A stretch of 64,000 nucleotides of DNA from Hygrocybe punicea (GCA_963556145.1 OY744464.1:3782001-3846000), one strand, 5' to 3'. Numbered from the stretch's first letter, positions 1 to 11,456 are shown. Numbers and translations are program-made. The notes: generated from the sequence alone by a model not told the origin.

Positions 1-708
1 GGCAAGCTCAAACATGTTGATATCTGGAATTGGTGGCACCATGGGGGGTGTAAGGTTTGAGGGTCCTTGATAGAGCTCATGAAGGCCTGGAGAACATTCC
101 GTTGTCGATGATTGGGCCATGTTACTGTCCACGGAGAGAAAAAAAGGATAGGAAATGGCTCCCGAGACTTCCCCAGATGGCAGTAGCCCCGAAGACCAAT
201 GCGGGGAAGTACAACTTTCAGGGTAGGCAATGACAGTAGCACTTTGATCACCAAAATCCATTTGAAAGCCTAACGAATCATAATGTGGGAGAAGCGTACG
301 GAGGTTGAGATGAAGTGGTTCGTTGTTGCTCAGTAAGCCGTCGTAGGGATCCTTCGAAATTGGCTGGATGTCCATTGATAAATATTCCCTTGTCGGAAGG
401 AGATCCGGCGTATAAAACGACATCGAGTCCATACAGCGTATACCCAGTCCTGAAAGCGGTCGAGGGGAAGTAGCGAGGTGAGACAAGTTATCCACAACGC
501 CATTGGACTGGAAGTCGGATTCAATGGGAATGTCCGGAAGTAGGGATGGGTAAAGCAGCACAGAGGCGTCAGGCGAGCACTCTTGGAGTCGTAAGAATGG
601 ATGGTGCGTAATGTTACTTGTGAGGGGTGACTGCAGCGCCAGCGTAGCAGAGATGGTAGGAACTTGAAAAGGGCTAGATAGGCAGGTGTTCATGCGGGCA
701 TACTTCAT
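1..708 (-). CDS. Unknown protein, N-terminal part only
   Basis: An uninterrupted reading frame runs on the minus strand from an ATG at 708-706 to the window edge: 236 codons with no stop. It is therefore the 5' part of a gene that continues outside. A second in-frame ATG lies at 693. The peptide is rich in Ser, Pro and Leu with no charged core, no membrane segment and no cysteine motif. This composition is typical of the disordered N-terminal part of fungal regulatory proteins such as zinc-finger factors, but nothing identifies the family. It is divergent from the next gene, which starts at 822, so the 113 bp between them probably holds both promoters. Confidence 0.6.
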   Translation of the reverse strand, partial: MKYARMNTCLSSPFQVPTISATLALQSPLTSNITHHPFLRLQECSPDASVLLYPSLLPDIPIESDFQSNGVVDNLSHLATSPRPLSGLGIRCMDSMSFYTPDLLPTREYLSMDIQPISKDPYDGLLSNNEPLHLNLRTLLPHYDSLGFQMDFGDQSATVIAYPESCTSPHWSSGLLPSGEVSGAISYPFFLSVDSNMAQSSTTECSPGLHELYQGPSNLTPPMVPPIPDINMFELA

Positions 709-821
709 TGTTAGACTGTAGAATAGTTAAATGTTCATGAAGGTCGTGAAGGGAATTACTAGTGTGGCCTCGCACGAAGGGGCGGTGGTGATGCAAACAA
801 CGAACTGACCAACTTCAAGTT

Positions 822-2105
822 ATGTCGGCTACTTATGGTGCTCTTGTTTGTTTATGCTTGGCTGCAGCCTCTAGCTCTTTCTATACTGGGCGGCCCATAT
901 ACCCAATGCTGCTGCTCGGCCAGTATCGGCGCTCCCAGCTCGTGCTGCTCGAAGAATGTCTGCGAGCGAGACATAGGTGTATCTCACACCGCTCGTTTCC
1001 ACGACCTGAGTCACGAGCTTCACACGCTAGGCTGACTGCTCTCTTCTTAGGTGCAGTGGGTGTATGTGCGACTGCCTACCTGGTCTTTCCTAGAACGTCG
1101 AGATCAGCACCAACGAATCCTCTGGAACCAATTTCCCCTTCTCATTTCAATCCCGCTGTGATCATATCTAGCGAGCCGTGTGGCCCAAACACCAAACTAA
1201 TAACGTTGTCGGTTCCACCACACCTGCTTCCGTCTTGCAGTTCGCCTGCTCTCGCACCCATCTGGTCTGTGTTCATAAAAGATGATGACATTCAGGTGGA
1301 GAGACCATATACTCCCTTAGAAGGGATTGACGACTGTGGGCGTATGACATTCTGGATCAAGAAATATTCGGATGGGGAGGTGGGCCGATGGTTGCATTCC
1401 AAAAATGTTGGTGACACAGTCGAATTGCGAGGTCCTGTGAAAACCTGGAATTGGCAGGATGGTGTGTGGGATGACGTTGTCATGGTTTGTTTTCTGTCCG
1501 TTATACCGTCGAACGCGTTGTGATCTTACTTGTCGAAAGATATCAGGAGGGACCGGAATCACTCCATTTTATCAGCTCTTCAACAGTATAATTGCAGACC
1601 ACGCTTCATCAAAAACTTCCAGAACTAAGTTCACACTGCTCCATTCGTCCAGATCGCCCGCTGAGTTGCCACCGCCCGCGATACTGCAACCTCTCATGTC
1701 TTGTGCATCCAGAAACCCAGATCTGTTCAAATTACATTTATTCGTTGATGTTCAAGATGGATCTGAAAATTTCACAAGCTCAGAACATAATTTACACATG
1801 GGTCGGATAGACAAGGCTGCCATCGAACGTTCGATTCTGCAACGTCAGACCACCTGGAGGAGAATTCTCTTCACACCATCTTTTACAGCTGCAGCGGCAC
1901 AGAAGAATCGAAAAATTCTGTTCTTGATATGCGGACCAAATCAGTGAGAATTATCTTTTCTCCAGCCGAACCACAACAGACACATGAATATCGCAGAATG
2001 ATTGACGCGATATCTGGACCATTCGGTCGCAATTTTTCCCAGGGAGTAGTGGGTGGTGTGTTGGGAGAGATGGGGTATGAATCGAACCAAGTGTGGAAAC
2101 TATGA
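822..2105 (+). CDS. CYC2-like mitochondrial FAD/NAD(P)H oxidoreductase
   Basis: Exons 822-1484, 1540-1943 and 1997-2105 join in phase to give 391 residues. The product has a short basic N-terminus, a hydrophobic segment near residues 70-90 (ALFLGAVGVCATAYLVF) and then a ferredoxin-reductase-type module. RPYTPLEG is the FAD-binding motif, ISGGTGITPF is the nicotinamide-binding glycine loop and LICGP lies at the C-terminal side. Cytochrome b5 reductases share this fold. The N-terminal anchor and the stretch FWIKKYSDGEVGRWLH resemble fungal CYC2, an inner-membrane flavoprotein that aids haem attachment to cytochrome c; that assignment is inference. The stop is only 55 bp before the MED18 start. 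An NADH-cytochrome b5 reductase paralogue is the alternative. Confidence 0.75.
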
Positions 2106-2160
2106 GCCTGGTATACTACACAGTACTATAGTAGTACAGACATAACTTGAAACATACGCC

Positions 2161-2930
2161 ATGTCTTCCCACTACTACGAGGTCGCCCTCTTTGGCGAAT
2201 TCTTTTCCAGAGATCTCAAAGCAATCCTCAATCGCATAACTCTGCACAGCGAATCGTCTCATCCAATGCACTCCCGCGAAATCGTGTTTGAGCCTCTCGA
2301 CGCGCAACATCAAAGAGACACAGGGAGTAGTGAACCTGTTCTCCTTCGAGCAAAGAAGGACCTCTTCGAACCAGAGATGGGATGGTAGGTCAAACATTCT
2401 CATGAATCGTATCGCGGCGTAATCCTAATTTCTCACTAGGGTCCTATATTCATATCTCAAGCCTGAATCCGTCCGCGCTCATCCTGAGGCGACTGTTCGG
2501 CCCTGGGCTACTTGTCAGGTAATTGGTGACGCACTGAGCTTCGCTAGTGCGTTGGGATACCTGTAAGTGCTGCACCGAAGGTTGATATACTGCCACTAAG
2601 CACCACGGCAGTCGACGGTCTCAAATATACAAACGCGGGTATGTTTTCCGGCGTGGAACCCTTGTGATTCAAATGTTTCAGCAAGAGCAGGTAAGTTACT
2701 CCCATCTCTCCACCCATGCATGGATCATTAAGTCTTCACACTTGTAGGTTGATCCAAAGACACAGCAGCCAATTCCTGCACACGCAGATACATTGTGGGA
2801 AGTCGAAGTCAAAACTGCATCACCAGTCCGAAATACACAGGAGACACCACTCAGTCAATCAGTAGATGCGGTACTAGAAGTACAGCTCCTGATGAAAGGG
2901 CTACTCGACCTGAGGCGGCAAGATCTGTAA
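2161..2930 (+). CDS. MED18: Mediator complex subunit 18
   Basis: Exons 2161-2384, 2440-2562, 2612-2690 and 2748-2930 give 202 residues. The N-terminus (YEVALFGEF followed by a region with HPMHSREIVFEPL) and the C-terminal part (GYVFRRGTLVIQMFQQEQV, then VEVKTASPV and VLEVQLLMKGLLDL) match the beta-barrel core of Med18. Med18 sits in the Mediator head with Med20 and Med8, in the nucleus. Length is at the short end for the family but the fold appears complete. The gene converges on BCD1: the two stop codons are 24 bp apart, so the 3' UTRs must overlap. Confidence 0.9.
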
Positions 2931-2954
2931 TGAAAAATGCACACATCATTCTCA

Positions 2955-4289
2955 TTATTTAACGTAGACCTTTTCCGGCTCTTCTTCGTCAGAATCGCCC
3001 CAAGCAACTTGGTCATCCACTGTGATTTCCGTCCATTTCTCTCCCTGCATCAAATCCGGCAGCGCGGCGGGATCTAGGTCCGCCGCTTCGCCCGCCGCTT
3101 CGTCGTTGTCCTCCTCCTCCTCCTCCTCCTCCTCCGTCTCTTCTGTTACCACTGCCTGAAGATCCGCTTCATCATCCTCTTCACTCCCATAACCACCAAC
3201 AAGGCTTTCAATCATCCTCTTCCCTACCTTTGGATCCAACTTCCGACGCTTCGGCTTCCTCTCAGCCTCGGCGAGATGTATCACTGTCCCTTTGGCATCC
3301 ACGACGGTTCCACGAAACTCCTCCCACACCTCTATTGTGGGAAACTCCAGAAAGGACGTGTCACGCAGCAGGATAGAGAGCTTTTGGGAAGGGTCAAGTT
3401 TATAGTACCCTGCCTTTGATTGTAACGCTAGACTCGAAAATGGGTCAACTTGGGAGGCCATTACGCACTGGGGCAGGGAGAACGAGTCCGGGTCGTCTGG
3501 GTGAGGACACACGAGGGATCCTACCCACCTTGGGAAGACACTCTCTTTTTTGGTTCGGGCGCGTTCATTTACGTGGAATTGCATGAGAGAAAGGAGAGGC
3601 TTCTCGATGTTATTCCGGTGGGTGAAGAGAGTAATGAAGGGGACGTGTTGGGGTTGTGACGAAGGTGCTAGCGGATCGAACGGCTGATAGAACTTGAATT
3701 CGATTGTTAGGAGTGCAGTTTTGTTTCTGTAAGACCATGAATATCAGAACTGGGCCCCAAGGTGATGGGTGATGGGTATGGGTAAGGCGCACTTGATATC
3801 CCAACATGATTGATTGAGGTTCCGCCGTGCCATCCCAGCCGGAAGCAAATCCATCTCGATATCCCGCAACCCGAGCTGCATCCTCAGCGTATCCCTCTTC
3901 GTCTGCCCAGAAAAGCCGCGCCCCATTCCTCTACCCCTCCCACGCGCACCCCCGGCCGCACTTCCGCCGCGTGTAAATCCACCATTCACGATTTCCCTCC
4001 CCCACTCGCTGACTCTCCTCCCAATGTCCTCCAGGAACACATAGTCGTCTACCATTGTACCCCATCCGTACCGGTTCAGGGGTACATACGCCGCCCGATC
4101 GCGCACGCCCGTGCAGTTGCTACCGGACTTGTGGGTCGCAGAGCAAGGAAGTGAGCAAGTTCGCGTTCCGCAGCGGGGGCAGGTATAGATAGCAAGGCGG
4201 TCGCAGGTGGCACAGATTTGCTGGGCTGGCAAAGGGGTACTGCTTCCTGTGTCTGGAGGTATAGAGGGCCGGGTGTCTATCATCAGCAT
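2955..4289 (-). CDS. BCD1: Box C/D snoRNP assembly factor (HIT zinc finger)
   Basis: Two exons, complement(join(2955..3726,3793..4289)), give 422 residues. The HIT-type zinc finger is near residues 27-60 (CATC, CPRC, CSLPC, then H and C ligands). It is followed by a Gly/Arg-rich stretch, GMARRNLNQSCWD and, after the 66-nt intron, LTIEFKFYQPF, the conserved core of BCD1/ZNHIT6. The C-terminal third is acidic with a run of about eight Glu (3112-3140) and then Trp-containing motifs. BCD1 is a nuclear protein needed for box C/D snoRNA accumulation. The second exon alone would be unrecognisable; joining it to the zinc-finger exon settles the call. Confidence 0.9.
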
Positions 4290-5100
4290 AGGCGTTCAAC
4301 GTTCACGTTCAACGTTCAGCCTAAATGGACATTTGATGATACGAGCAGTGTTTATGTGGAACGTCAATTCATTCTTTATCAGAAAAAAGAAACACTCCGT
4401 CTTCGACGAATTGATGTTCTTCGTCGGCCATCATCACCCTGCTCGATGTTTCTTTCCAACTTCGATGGGCCCATGAAGCATGATCATGAAGCATGATGCC
4501 CAATCACTGCAGCTGGTGACCACTCTTGTTCACCTATAACTCAATCATCATTCTGCACAGAATTCATAACACGATTCAATGCTGCCGTTTCTTCATATTT
4601 TTGTACCAGTCACGGTATTCTTTTGTACAATAACAAACCGTACTCAGAATTGAAGTGTAACTCTGTAAGCTTACTCGTCTTCTTCACTGGCTCCAATAAA
4701 CAAGGTGCACTGCCGTCACAAACGCCCTTATCTAGTAGTTGTACAATCAAGAGAAAAAGTTGAAAGGTTGCTCGCCGACTTTGTTTGTGTATTACCGTGC
4801 TTGCTTTGGAATTTGTTTTAACCTGTCTTCCACCGTTTGGACGTTGTCACCGTCTGTTGAAACTTGTGGCTGCAGATACACAAACAATACTCACCTTCAA
4901 CCGTACTCTGATTCTTTCGCACCTAAAATTGCGCGTGAGGAATGAGAATCGTGCTGGGCCATGGCAGAAATCGACTGGCCCGTGCGGGGGATCATGTTTC
5001 TCACGGATGCCACAGGAACGAATCCCAACCGTTCTCTTCCCAACCAACATTCGACTTTGCATCGACGAGCTCTCTGCCTTGAACGCTGCAGCAAACAGTC
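4290..5100. other. Intergenic region between BCD1 and the forkhead gene
   Basis: These 811 bp separate two divergent genes and must hold both promoters and the 5' UTR of the forkhead gene. The frames present are short, overlapping and without family character. A short imperfect repeat of ttcaacgttcacg near 4292-4318 and a doubled gcatgatcatgaagcatgatg near 4475-4497 are the only visible patterns. Confidence 0.6.
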
Positions 5101-6308
5101 ATGTCACAGCAACCTCCGCCACAAATCATGCCCTCAAACATGATGGCGCCTGATCAACAACCCCCCGACTTGCCACCTAATTCTTACTACCCAGAAGCCC
5201 CAAGCGACCTTAGTGGTGGACTGCCCATCAACCTCGACTCTCTTCGAGATGGTCCGCCCGGAAGCAAGCCATTTTATCCCTATTCGACTCTCATTCGGTG
5301 TGTTTGTCGAATCCGTCACCCTGTCATTTCCATTCATCCCCTTCTACACAGTTATGCAATCAAAGGATCGCCCAATCAGAAGCTGCTGCTCGAAGACATT
5401 TATTACGCCATCGAGTCTCGAGTATGTTTCAATGCGAATTGTCTTGCTGATCAGCTATTCACCCCTCCCCCCCCCCCCCCCCCTTTCCAGTTTCCATACT
5501 TCAGAACTGCCCCCAACGGCTGGAAAGTAAGAGTTTCCAACTTAATTATCGGAGTAGAAAAAACCTTTTATTGATCCGCTCCGTTAATGATCGGTTTTCA
5601 ACGAACACCTTACTGATGTGCATACTTGCAGAATTCAGTCCGGCACAATCTGTCCCTCAACCCGTGTTTTGAAAAGGTACCCCGCCCGCTTACGGACCGT
5701 GGAAAGGGTTCATATTGGACCGTTAACGATAACGTTGATCCACGGACTGGCGTACATCGTATTCGAAAAAAGAAGCCCAAAGGTGCACCCAAACAGCGGC
5801 CTTCGGAAGAGCACGACGTCGACTATCATCCGGCGGACCCGTCTTCGTTTGATGATCCGCACGCTCAGTATGTTCCGCAAGCCATCGATGAAGGTGGACC
5901 AAGCAGGCCAGGACCCTTCAGTCCATATCCTCCCGGGTAAGTAATCCCTCTCCTGATGTTCTGTGTTCGCCATCTGACAGAATATACAGGTTTGAGCCGG
6001 CTTTCCAGATGATGGGTCCGCAAGGAATGCGCTTTCCGGCTCTGCAACCTCTCCCCATGCCGATTGGCGTAGAGGAAAGCATTGAGGTTGATGAGCACGG
6101 GAATCTAAACTGGCGTGTGGCATGGCTCAAGGAGCTTGGACATCTACAGCAAGTGACGGCAGAGCAGGAGAAGGCTCAGGCGGATCAGGAGTGGTACAGG
6201 ATGATGTTGTTCCGGGTGAGAGGTGCTCATATGATGGCACCCGACGCAGTTGGACACCCTCCGCCGCATGGTATGCCTCCCCCACAACCCAACGGTGATC
6301 AACAGTAG
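5101..6308 (+). CDS. Forkhead-box transcription factor
   Basis: Five exons, 5101-5297, 5352-5421, 5491-5526, 5632-5936 and 5990-6308, give 308 residues. The forkhead domain spans roughly residues 55-145: [37 protein letters not shown], then the recognition-helix motif [16 protein letters not shown] and GKGSYWTV. It is followed by a basic tail ([14 protein letters not shown]) suited to nuclear import and a Pro/Met-rich C-terminus without a known domain. The N-terminus is Gln/Pro-rich. All domain-spanning introns are in phase; intron 2 has a tract of about 17 C before its acceptor. Which forkhead subfamily it belongs to cannot be told from sequence alone. Confidence 0.92.
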
Positions 6309-6516
6309 TGGCAGATTCCTTTGTCGTGTTTGTTTCCTTCAGTGACTTTTTTTTTGAAGTGTATTGGTTTGAATTTTGTGCACCAATTCGCTCATTTGTA
6401 AAACGTACCGCATGTGTAGGTTACTGGTAATCTTTAATTTTTTGGGAATTGCAATTGATGAGTAAGTCGAGTCAGGATTTTCGTACGCTTTACTTTTTTA
6501 ACTTTTGACTCCTGAA

Positions 6517-7548
6517 ATGTCACCAATCGCGGTCGCTGCGTTGCTGTCCAAGGGCAGTGCACTTGCGATTGGGTCACTGTCTACTGCTCAAGACGGCAAA
6601 TACCAATCACTCATCACTCATCTTGAAGAAACCAGACATGTAGAAAGACAGATGCTGGATAGATTGGTTGACGGTGGTGCGCGAGGACTTCACGGACTGC
6701 ACAAAAATGACATGTACTCATATTGCGGGTGTTACAGCCACGTCTCTGAAACCCGCTACCTATTCATCTGTTCATATCGTCCTGTCTTCCGCAGAGTTCC
6801 AGAGTCTCTTGCCTAGGCTCGCAACTCTGCTTGCCCAAATACTCTCCGGGCTCACGCCGTTAGGAACATTACATCTCCTAAATATATCTTCTATGTCGGA
6901 ACTCTCTTCCGAGCTCTCAGCGGCTGGATTCGACATCGTCTCCGCCGTCCCCGCTCAGGACACTATAATTGCCCAAAAGCCAGCTCAATCACGAGGCGTA
7001 TCTCATCTTGACAAAAGCTCAAACGTGGCAATACCCCTTCCTCGACGGACGACGGACGCAGAGCGCAAATCGTCCAAGAAGGCTATCTGGACATTAACAA
7101 CTCCCTCAACGCCCACCATCGACGCCGAAGCTCTACTTACACCAGCCGACCGCCAGCGACCCGTGCCAACATGTGAGCCAGCTAACGCGCACGTCCCGCG
7201 GCGGAAGAAGGCGTGCAAAAACTGCACATGTGGGCTGGCTGAGCTTGAGGCGGAGGAGCTGAAGCAAAACAAGATTGTTGTGCTGGATGGGTCTGAGAGT
7301 GGGCAGGCTGTGGAGGTTGCGCAGACAGATCGAGAGCGGCTGGTGAATGCTGCCACATTAGCGCCCAAGGCGACGAGTAGCTGTGGGAGCTGCTTTCTTG
7401 GCGATGCTTTCAGATGTGCTAGTTGCCCTTATCTTGGTCAGTTTTTGAATTTTCTTATCCAGCCCTGGTGATTCACACTGGCGTAGGTTTGCCAGCTTTC
7501 CGGCCAGGAGAGAAAGTCGAGATTGACTTGTGGATGGACGATATCTGA
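6517..7548 (+). CDS. DRE2: Anamorsin homologue, cytosolic Fe-S assembly
   Basis: Exons 6517-6673, 6738-7436 and 7487-7548 give 305 residues. The N-terminal half has the methyltransferase-like region of Dre2. The C-terminal CIAPIN1 domain carries [14 protein letters not shown] (one Fe-S cluster site) and the twin motif CGSC and CASC in [19 protein letters not shown] (second site), ending with the family signature [12 protein letters not shown]. Dre2 receives electrons from the Tah18 diflavin reductase in the first step of cytosolic iron-sulfur protein assembly. The ATG at 6517 is chosen because the protein begins just before the conserved N-terminal region. The gene starts 208 bp after the forkhead stop. 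Confidence 0.93.
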
Positions 7549-7747
7549 TCTCTTGCATTATACATTTTGGCCTGTGTCACCAATCAGATTCGGAACGGCT
7601 TGCGAACCAAAAAAATAATCGAATGCCTGCTCTGAGTGTCTGCTCTGTAGTTTCGGTCTAGTTTGCAGTTACAATTATTTATCTGGACATCAAATGCATG
7701 TATATATTTAGTGACAGGGGCTTCCTCAGCAACAACTATCATCTGGC

Positions 7748-9124
7748 ATGCAGAACATACGGAAACGCAAAGGAAAACGAACCAAAAGGTTGTCGCCGAC
7801 CTACGCCACCATTATTGACCTGCCCAACGAAATCCTTCTAATGATTTTATGTCAATTGGGCAAGGACGACCTCTATTCTCTCGCCCTTCTTTGCAAGCGA
7901 CTTCACACCATAGCCCTCTCTCTGTATCTTTCCATGTTCGGAATCTCCCATTCTTGGGCAGTGTCACTTAACGACCGTAGTCTTGCCGGCCTTCGAGGCC
8001 TCCGAATCGCGCTCTTCATCACCCAAGTAGCCTGTGTGTGCTGTAATCTCTCACACATCAGACCGGGACAATTGCGTGGTCTGAATCGTCTTGTATCGCG
8101 GATGTCAAGTGTCACTGCTGCCAGTTTGGGAGGCAACAACTTTGCAGAAATAGGAGGGAAGTTACCGGACTTGGAAGAACTTTTGGGCATTCTCGCTATA
8201 AAGTCATGCCAGAATTTATCGGTTTCCGGACACAAACTGTTACCGAAGAGCCAGGCTGGCGTCAACACTCGACGACGTCTCGAAATACCGCACTTCCAGA
8301 GCCTATCCTCGGCCACCCTCCAATCACACTTCCTATTCGCTGTTCCATTTCAGCATTGGACCGTTAAATCCCTCAATTCTTCCCCCCTTCACACCTTGGA
8401 CGTTACTGGCATTCCTGACCACCTGCTGGTCAAAACGTTGTCCAGGCTCAGGTTACCGCATCTTCAAACTTTTTCCTTTTCGTCGACACAAGCCCTACCT
8501 GTTACCTCCCTTGCGGCATTTTTTTCCCGTCACCCTGGGATTCGTACCCTGATAGTCTTACAAGATCATAGGCAGAGTCCGGACACCCATTCCCTGCCAG
8601 CACAAGTACTCCCCCACTTAAACAGTCTCCATGCCAACATGTTCGTTGCGGTTCCCCTTCTTTCTAACCCGGACGCATTCCCCGAACTCAATTCCGTCAC
8701 GATCAGCACCCACTCGTGTCTCAACATGTACTCCCTTGCGACAAAAGTTTTGGCTCATCTTTCATTCACAGACGTTTCTCACCTCACCCTTCCCCTCTAC
8801 GATAACATCAATACCGAAAAATGGCTTACAACACCCGTTCATCATTTGCGCAGCTCAGCAAGGATCGAATCTTCGTTACATCATCTCAAATCTATTGAAT
8901 TGGTACTCTTCGGTGCGGCGAATATTCAGGGCATTCTACAGCGGATTCCGGGATGGCTCGCGCTATTCCCTGCTCTCACATCTGTGGGGTTTGTTGCCTG
9001 GTCGACCCCCATCCAAATGTCCTTTCTGAAGGAAATTACTATAACGTGCCCAAGGTTGGAGAGAATTGATTACAACGGGATTCGGGGTACGATTGCACAA
9101 TGGCGGGATGGAAGCTTATTATAG
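7748..9124 (+). CDS. F-box protein with leucine-rich C-terminal region
   Basis: A single uninterrupted exon of 458 codons, unusual here where almost all other genes are split. A basic start (KRKGKRTKR) is followed by an F-box at about residues 22-60: IIDLPNEILLMILCQLGKDD, then LYSLALLCKRLHTIA. The remaining 400 residues have regularly spaced Leu/Ile and repeated short strands of the leucine-rich type (for example LSRLRLPHLQTFSF and VLPHLNSLHANMF). F-box proteins recruit substrates to SCF ubiquitin ligases. Large single-exon F-box families are common in Agaricomycetes, so the substrate cannot be inferred. The gene converges on the oxygenase; stops are 141 bp apart. Confidence 0.85.
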   Translation: MQNIRKRKGKRTKRLSPTYATIIDLPNEILLMILCQLGKDDLYSLALLCKRLHTIALSLYLSMFGISHSWAVSLNDRSLAGLRGLRIALFITQVACVCCNLSHIRPGQLRGLNRLVSRMSSVTAASLGGNNFAEIGGKLPDLEELLGILAIKSCQNLSVSGHKLLPKSQAGVNTRRRLEIPHFQSLSSATLQSHFLFAVPFQHWTVKSLNSSPLHTLDVTGIPDHLLVKTLSRLRLPHLQTFSFSSTQALPVTSLAAFFSRHPGIRTLIVLQDHRQSPDTHSLPAQVLPHLNSLHANMFVAVPLLSNPDAFPELNSVTISTHSCLNMYSLATKVLAHLSFTDVSHLTLPLYDNINTEKWLTTPVHHLRSSARIESSLHHLKSIELVLFGAANIQGILQRIPGWLALFPALTSVGFVAWSTPIQMSFLKEITITCPRLERIDYNGIRGTIAQWRDGSLL

Positions 9125-9265
9125 TATCTTCCCTGATTTCTCTCTTAACCTATTTTCAACCATTTGTTCTTAGTCCAATCGTTGTCGGGCACATTGGCAA
9201 TGAAACAGTTTATTCGTTGAGAAGCGCTAAAACCGGTTTTGCCTACCAACACTGTTGCTTTCTGA

Positions 9266-10586
9266 TTAGACTGGCACTGCGATTGTAAATCTTGTCGAAG
9301 GTGAGACATTATGCTCAAAATCAGGCAGCTGCAAATCCGGGAAAACCTTCATGACCTTCTTGGCGAGATACTGCCACCACTGTCCGCTGACTGATGTAAA
9401 TGTCGTGTTTGCCCACCGTTGCTTAGCCTCCGCTTCCTCGGTCGCAGACAGCAGCAGAAGGTGGTCCAGGGGCAGGTGCACCATCTTAGCCGTCCAGCTA
9501 AAGTCGAAGAAGAAAGGGAACGAGAAGCGTTCGGATCCAGAAACAGGAGGAAGAACACGATGTGGTACACTCTTGAAACGCCCTCCCGTGATCATATCGA
9601 GCATGTCGCCCACTACAGCAAAACTTGAGTTTGGGATTTGAATTTTTAAAAAAGAGCAAATGGTCGTACCATTACACACGAAGGCATTCTCTATTACCGG
9701 TACGTCCACCCATTCACGTTGAGGTGACAACACCTGAAGTTTACAGCGAGGTGAGCATGCTATATATACACAGGATAAAATTAGAACAGACCTGCAGACC
9801 AGGGGAATCTTGGCCGAGGATTGTCAATAGCCCAAAATCTGTTATAGCTATGAGAGCCGATTCAATTTGAGAGAAATAACCTTCAACCCCACCTGTATGT
9901 TCCCCAATGCCCCACATCTGCCCCCCTGCCCCCTCTGTGGCAGGCACAGTGGGTGACGAGTACTTGAAACACCGAAACAGGGCGATCGGATCTGGCTGAA
10001 GATAGTTATCGCGAATGAAGTGGCCGTCGAGGTCGAGCGACAGGGACATTGCATCGCAAATCGTCTTGCCAAGCTCAGTGACCTGATCGATATACTCCAG
10101 AACAGTAGAGCGCATGGCAGGTATGGCGGCATCCGGGAACTGGTTCTGCCCGTGCAAAGGCAAGCCAGCATGGGGATGGTCCTTCGCGTGTTCTGGACCA
10201 AAGTACATGCCTTCCTTAAGATCTACTCTCCTGCGTGTGCGTTCACCGCCTAGAGGCATGTATCCCCTCCAAGCGACACCACCCTTCTGGACATGTAGTG
10301 CCAGTTTCTGCTCTTCGGGCAGCGCAAAGAACTCGTTCGCACACCGGAGGAGATCTTTCTGGACTTGGTGGGAGATGCCATGACCCGTGATTTGGAAAAA
10401 TCCCCAAGTGCTACAGGCATCGTAAAGGCTGCGGGCTACTTGGATGACCTCTGGAGACGGGGGCGAAATTGGGCGGGAGAAAAGGGGGCTGATGTCGAGT
10501 ACAGGGACGGACGATTGGCTTGACTGCATTTTCCGACGCGATACTGATGTGTGTTGCGGATACTGATACTGATACTGACTAAGCAA
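9266..10586 (-). CDS. 2-oxoglutarate/Fe(II)-dependent oxygenase (isopenicillin-N-synthase-like)
   Basis: Exons complement(join(9266..9612,9670..9733,9792..9838,9893..10586)) give 383 residues. The N-terminal DIOX region is clear (PVLDISPLF, WGFFQITGHGI). The catalytic core has the iron ligands His230 and Asp232 in GEHTDFGLLTIL, the third ligand His286 in SVPHRV, and the 2-oxoglutarate-binding Arg297/Ser299 in ERFSF. NVGDML precedes the third ligand as in the family. All three ligands are kept, so it should be active. Substrate is unknown: relatives act on small molecules from secondary metabolites to pyrimidines. An alternative start is the ATG at 10529. No other biosynthetic genes lie nearby. 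Confidence 0.9.
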
Positions 10587-10902
10587 TGACTAAGCAACTC
10601 ATGTGCTGCTTTTGGTAATGCTAGGCCTGCAATGCCCAACCAAATAAATACCAGAAAAATTGTAGGACACTGTTGACATGTTACACTACAAATACCACTG
10701 CAATGTCAAGGCTTTTTAGGTACAAATAGAGTCAATATTAATTAAATTTTATAAATTTGTTGAAATCTGCACTTTCTTTGGCACTAGAGCTTTGTGAATT
10801 GTTATTCTGCTTATTCCTTATTCATGTGTTGTAAAATGACTCATTGTAGGTACACAATAAATTTTCAGTAATTTATTTACAGCTGTTTGTATAAAGGGAG
10901 TG
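10587..10902. other. AT-rich intergenic DNA, start of the repeat island
   Basis: No credible gene is seen. The first 100 bp should hold the promoter of the minus-strand oxygenase, with a repeated gatactgatactg near 10557-10577. Base composition drops sharply in GC from about 10,680 onward, marking the left edge of a repeat island that runs to about 26.4 kb. Confidence 0.6.
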
Positions 10903-11333
10903 TCTATTTGACTCCCCGGGGAGCCGCTTAGTCATCTGACACCCCTTTCCTTATATAGTTATAGCTAAGTGGCATGATCAAGGTAAATGAATTATTGCCT
11001 CTAAGTTACCATTGGCAAAAATACAGGAAAATTAGATTTGAGTAATTTACAAGTGTAAATTACTTAGAAAAAACAATGGTTATTTTTTATGCAGTGGTGT
11101 CCCAAAAATAGATAAGAGGTTGATTTATTTTTCAACATCTACTTTACCAAACCTTATGATTATTTTTTCTGAAGACCTCATCTTATTGTATATTTCATTG
11201 CTTAATTTTCTTGAATTTGGTCTCTAGTAACTGACAAGCAAGAATTGATTTATCTTAATCAAGCCACTTAGCTATAACTATATAAGGAAAGGGGAGTCAG
11301 ATGACTAAGCAGCTCCCTGGGGAGCCAAATAGA
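10903..11333. mobile_element. MITE-like element with about 107-bp terminal inverted repeats
   Basis: The left end (10903-11009) and right end (11222-11333) are inverted repeats with an estimated 85-90 % match. They begin TCTATTTG and end CAAATAGA, share a ggctcccc-type box, and have a long identical core (ctttccttatatagttatag). The 210-bp centre is AT-rich and has no coding frame. The structure fits a non-autonomous DNA transposon. No clear target-site duplication was found next to the ends, so the exact borders may be off by a few bases. Confidence 0.7.
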
Positions 11334-11456
11334 ATAATCCTTGTATTAAATTCAATTGAATATAGACAAATTTTCTGTGCTCAATCTTGTATCTCATGAA
11401 ATACTGCATGGATTGACATGGTTACAGAGGGAAAGTTGTACCATTTTCTAAGGGCT

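Noticed and set aside
2060..2090. B-box-like ggttcgattc on the minus strand
   Set aside because: Part of the last exon of the CYC2-like gene; no acceptor or anticodon stem was found.
3810..4154. Open frame of 114 codons on the plus strand
   Set aside because: Pro/Arg-rich shadow of the BCD1 zinc-finger exon on the other strand.
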